Shown: positions 14,310-16,364 of the stretch, piece after piece
Layout: the number at the start of each line of letters is the position of its first letter
Position numbering within the stretch: position 1 is the stretch's first letter
NCBI GenBank assembly: GCA_029933295.1
Contig: JAOZOL010000029.1
Location: forward strand, 1 to 16,364
Direction of reading: 5' to 3'
Length of the DNA: 16,364 bases
Source: Desulfobacterales bacterium
GTDB lineage: Bacteria; Desulfobacterota; Desulfobacteria; Desulfobacterales; Desulfosalsimonadaceae
Notes under the pieces: model-generated
Seen by the model: only the letters and a program-made list of their open reading frames with translations
The model's database searches: none
Told to the model about the DNA's origin: nothing
Made by a program: the position numbers and the translations under genes

Positions 14310-14681
14310 ATGGAACAATTTATAAATTTTATTACAGAAAATTGGCTTGCAATCCTTTCGTTGTTAATAACGATCATAACATTAATCAGAACGCATAAAC
14401 GTATTCATGCGATAGGTGTTCACTTAAACTTGATGGTAGACGAATCAAATTCATTTAATGAAATGATTAAAGAGTCAACCGATATTGACTCCATTAAAAA
14501 ATGGTCAGCCTCCTTCAATCATTCAATCACTTGTTTATTAAGTATAATACCGAGTGCGGCTAAAAAATGGATTGCTGTAAAACCTGAAGATAAGTGGCCT
14601 GAGTGGGAGCAAAAATTAGGAGTATCAATGTGGTATTTTAGATTAAAATGTAACATATTAAAAAGATTAAATTTAAAATGA
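14310..14681 (+). CDS. Small membrane-anchored protein of unknown function
   Basis: Not recognised. The 123-aa product has an N-terminal membrane helix (about residues 8-26, WLAILSLLITIITLI), then a short basic segment (RTHKRIH) that should stay in the cytoplasm, and a soluble part with tryptophans (KWSASF, KWPEWEQKLGVSMWYF). AAGGA at 14298-14302 precedes the ATG by a good distance, supporting a real gene. The DNA is more AT-rich than the nqr genes, as for the next gene, suggesting recent acquisition. The two neighbours may form a pair, 80 bases apart. Confidence 0.6.
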   Translation: MEQFINFITENWLAILSLLITIITLIRTHKRIHAIGVHLNLMVDESNSFNEMIKESTDIDSIKKWSASFNHSITCLLSIIPSAAKKWIAVKPEDKWPEWEQKLGVSMWYFRLKCNILKRLNLK

Positions 14682-14747
14682 ATTAACTTTTTATTACATT
14701 TGTGATGTTTTTTTGCTAAAAATTCAATCTTTTTCATAAGATATTCA

Positions 14748-14761
14748 CAGAATATATTCTG
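14748..14761. promoter_or_regulatory. Perfect 14-bp palindrome abutting a start codon
   Basis: CAGAATATATTCTG is a perfect palindrome whose last base touches the ATG at 14762, and it covers the place where a ribosome binding site should be. It could be an operator for a dimeric repressor or an RNA hairpin that hides the start. It does not match the LexA box. Confidence 0.4.
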
Positions 14762-15613
14762 ATGGAAATTCTGTACATATTTTTTATTTTTATAGCCCTC
14801 GTCGTAATATATTACTATTCCAAGGTTCCATATTCGACTTTCAGCAATGGTAAGCATCATTTCAAACAAACTATCCCTGATTCAACGATTAATTTCTTGC
14901 AAGATTGTTTTGATATTTCAAAAGCTGATTGTTATGCATTTAGATTTAATGGTGATAGGTTCTTTCTTCGAAAAAAGATTCATTACAAGTTCATTGAATC
15001 GATAACATGTGAATCGAATATAAATGTAACTACACATAACTCCTCTCTCCCTATTCAACAACAATGGGCATACCAAAATGTTGATGGTGGTCCTGACCTC
15101 AGATATAAACAAAACCCAATGACTATGACAACAAGGAGATACAAGATCAGATTTAAAGGTGCCAAGAGAGGCATAATGTATCTTTATGATTTTCCATATG
15201 GCTTTAATCCAGATATACAAGATGCTATCAATAGATTTAATAATATGCTCAACCTTAAGAACACTATTGATATTAAAGAGTACAGGCTGCGCTATAAAGC
15301 AATATTCCTGCAACTAAAGACATTGCAAGAACTTAGATTCAAACACACACAAAGACAGAACACGGCAAAAGAGGTAGAGAAAGCTTTTCTTTCTTTACCA
15401 TCTCATCTGAAATCTAAGCAAATTGATTTGGTCAATAAATTTACGAAGGCGAAAGAAGAAATAAACGAAACTCGAAACTCACTGACGCAAATCGATTGTC
15501 AAATTAGAGAATTATCAAATGACATGAAAGATTTAACTAATCAGGTAAAACAAGAGCATATGAAAAATGCAAGCATAGAAATTATCAGAGCATATAATTC
15601 ATCAATCAGGTAG
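14762..15613 (+). CDS. Membrane-anchored coiled-coil protein of unknown function
   Basis: Not recognised. The 283-aa product begins with a membrane helix (residues about 3-20, ILYIFFIFIALVVIYYY). A mixed, probably beta-rich middle follows (about 55-155), with RFNGDRFFLRKK, TTRRYKIRFKGAKRGIMYLYDF and two short aromatic clusters, reminiscent of PH-like folds but not assigned. Residues about 200-270 are a predicted coiled coil (EVEKAFLSL, KEEINETRNSLTQIDCQIRELSNDMKDLTNQVKQE). The DNA is AT-rich. There is no clear ribosome binding site; a palindrome occupies that position. Its soluble part should face the cytoplasm if the basic residues after the helix stay inside. Confidence 0.6.
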   Translation: MEILYIFFIFIALVVIYYYSKVPYSTFSNGKHHFKQTIPDSTINFLQDCFDISKADCYAFRFNGDRFFLRKKIHYKFIESITCESNINVTTHNSSLPIQQQWAYQNVDGGPDLRYKQNPMTMTTRRYKIRFKGAKRGIMYLYDFPYGFNPDIQDAINRFNNMLNLKNTIDIKEYRLRYKAIFLQLKTLQELRFKHTQRQNTAKEVEKAFLSLPSHLKSKQIDLVNKFTKAKEEINETRNSLTQIDCQIRELSNDMKDLTNQVKQEHMKNASIEIIRAYNSSIR

Positions 15614-15702
15614 AATAGATTGGTTAATAGTTGTTGGATCATGATAGGACTTGCCCTCACTCCGTCATTGATCCTAAATGCTGGATTAACGAGAAACATA
15701 TA

Positions 15703-16260
15703 ATGAAATACAATCCTGATATTCATCACCGTCGTTTTCTTCGATTAAAAGGATATGATTATTCACAGGCGGGATTCTATTTCATCACCATTTGTGCGAA
15801 AAATCGCATGTGTTTGTTCGGGGAAATTGAAAATGGGGAAATGGCGATAAACAATGCCGGGCACATGTTACATAAATGGTGGAATGAATTGAATCATAAA
15901 TACCGGAACATTGAATTGCACGAACAGATCGTCATGCCCAATCATTTTCACGGAATCATTCAAATTAAATCCACCGTAGGGGCAGACCTGTGTGTCTGCC
16001 CTCATGATACACGGCAAAAAATAGAGGGCGAACACACAGGTTCGCCCCTACATGCGATGATTCAATGGTATAAAACGATGACCACGAACGAATATATTCG
16101 GGGAGTCAAAAACAATAATTGGCAACCGTTTAACAAAAAAATATGGCAACGAAATTATTATGAACACATCATCCGTGATGAAAAATCCTATCATCAAATA
16201 TCGGAATATATCCAAACCAATCCTTTGAAATGGCGGGACGATAAATATTATGTTCCGTGA
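15703..16260 (+). CDS. REP-associated tyrosine transposase (RAYT, Y1_Tnp family)
   Basis: RAYTs are single-copy HUH-type relatives of IS200/IS605 transposases that are linked to REP hairpins. The start YNPDIHHRRFLRLKGYDYSQAGFYFITICAKNR is the family's typical opening, so the ATG at 15703 is preferred over 15631. The HUH motif is HFH at residues 81-83 (MPNHFHGI). The candidate catalytic tyrosine is Y152 or Y153 in WQRNYYEHIIRDEKSY, and the end EYIQTNPLKW is standard. Length is 185 aa. Residues 92-117 are encoded by an inverted pair of REP hairpins that lies in frame inside the gene (listed separately); this breaks the usual segment between the HUH motif and the tyrosine helix, but the frame stays open. 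It may be active or may be a domesticated copy. Confidence 0.9.
   Translation: MKYNPDIHHRRFLRLKGYDYSQAGFYFITICAKNRMCLFGEIENGEMAINNAGHMLHKWWNELNHKYRNIELHEQIVMPNHFHGIIQIKSTVGADLCVCPHDTRQKIEGEHTGSPLHAMIQWYKTMTTNEYIRGVKNNNWQPFNKKIWQRNYYEHIIRDEKSYHQISEYIQTNPLKWRDDKYYVP
15976..16051. repeat. Inverted pair of REP hairpins (BIME) within the RAYT gene
   Basis: REP 1 (+): GTAG at 15976-15979, then the stem GGGCAGAC (15980-15987), loop CTGTGT, and GTCTGCCC (15994-16001). REP 2 (-): stem GGGCGAAC (16026-16033) with GTTCGCCC (16040-16047), followed by CTAC (16048-16051), which is GTAG on the other strand. The two share the same loop region (CCTGTGTGT) and differ by compensating stem changes (CAG-AC/GT-CTG against CGA-AC/GT-TCG). 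GTAG plus hairpin is the known REP/RAYT recognition layout. Confidence 0.85.
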
Positions 16261-16281
16261 CAAATTGTATAAACGATAAGA

Positions 16282-16310
16282 TTGACATTGTCCCTACAAT
16301 GCCATATAAT
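16282..16310 (+). promoter_or_regulatory. Consensus promoter with operator palindrome before brnT
   Basis: TTGACA (16282-16287) and TATAAT (16305-16310) are perfect and are spaced by exactly 17 bases. Between them lies CATTGT-CCCT-ACAATG (16286-16301), a perfect 6-bp inverted repeat overlapping the -35 element, a fitting operator for BrnA-type autorepression. The ATG of brnT is seven bases after the -10 element, about where transcription should begin, so the mRNA may be leaderless. Confidence 0.7.
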
Positions 16311-16316
16311 ATAATT

Positions 16317-16364
16317 ATGAAAATATTTAAATGGAATGCTGAAAAAAACGAAGTTCTCGCCAGG
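16317..16364 (+). CDS. brnT: BrnT-family toxin, N-terminal fragment cut by the window edge
   Basis: The 16 visible codons give MKIFKWNAEKNEVLAR, which matches the BrnT opening (a short strand, then WnxeKNexL). BrnT is an RNase toxin of the RelE-like fold paired with the DNA-binding antitoxin BrnA, which normally follows it. Only the start is seen, so the call rests on this short match plus the strong, apparently repressible promoter. An in-frame ATG at 16299 inside the promoter could add six residues but is less likely. Confidence 0.65.
   Translation, partial: MKIFKWNAEKNEVLAR

Overview
The window reads as a chromosomal segment of a moderate-to-low GC anaerobe. It is most likely a sulfate-reducer-like member of the Desulfobacterota (old Deltaproteobacteria). 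This is inferred from a Yej-type peptide importer, a LarE with three conserved cysteines, and an Nqr-type redox pump whose NqrA subunit still carries two ferredoxin motifs. No rRNA or tRNA is present, so the taxonomy is inference only.

Region 1 (about 1-5440, + strand) is a peptide importer operon. After a non-coding leader with a heptamer tandem repeat (151-192) come two permeases, yejB (412-1455) and yejE (1456-3051), and two ATPases (3020-4129 and 4370-5347). In E. coli the two ATPases are one fused YejF protein. Here they are separate genes, 240 bp apart, with a REP/MITE-like hairpin between them. The YejE permease has about 190 extra residues in its first periplasmic loop, and part of these looks like a PAS fold. 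No yejA-type binding protein lies in the window.

Region 2 (5347-7090) begins with a convergent hairpin. It then holds one minus-strand gene for an unusual protein: a histone-H1-like lysine/alanine tail, a proline/acidic linker, one membrane segment, and a C-terminal domain ending in a second lysine-rich tail. Upstream of this gene is a nested palindrome. A 27-bp inverted repeat has one arm split by a 106-bp hairpin element, with no target duplication.

Region 3 (7091-13140, + strand) looks like one transcription unit: larE, a calcineurin-like phosphoesterase, then nqrA-nqrB-nqrC-nqrD-nqrE with short overlaps. NqrA keeps all eight cysteines of two [4Fe-4S] motifs, as RnfC does and as classical Vibrio NqrA does not. 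The expected last gene, nqrF (the NADH/FAD/2Fe-2S subunit), is absent. The complex may therefore take electrons through the NqrA clusters rather than from NADH through NqrF, or nqrF may lie elsewhere.

Region 4 (13141-16364) is accessory DNA. It starts where nqrF would be expected. It holds a Phd/VapC toxin-antitoxin pair, a degraded non-coding stretch, two AT-rich genes for unknown membrane-anchored proteins, a REP-associated tyrosine transposase (RAYT) with an inverted pair of REP hairpins inside its reading frame, and the first 16 codons of a BrnT toxin behind a perfect TTGACA-N17-TATAAT promoter.

The strongest candidates for something undescribed are the ferredoxin-bearing, NqrF-less Nqr operon, the PAS-like insert in the importer permease, the membrane-tethered histone-like protein, and the precise hairpin insertion that splits an older inverted repeat.
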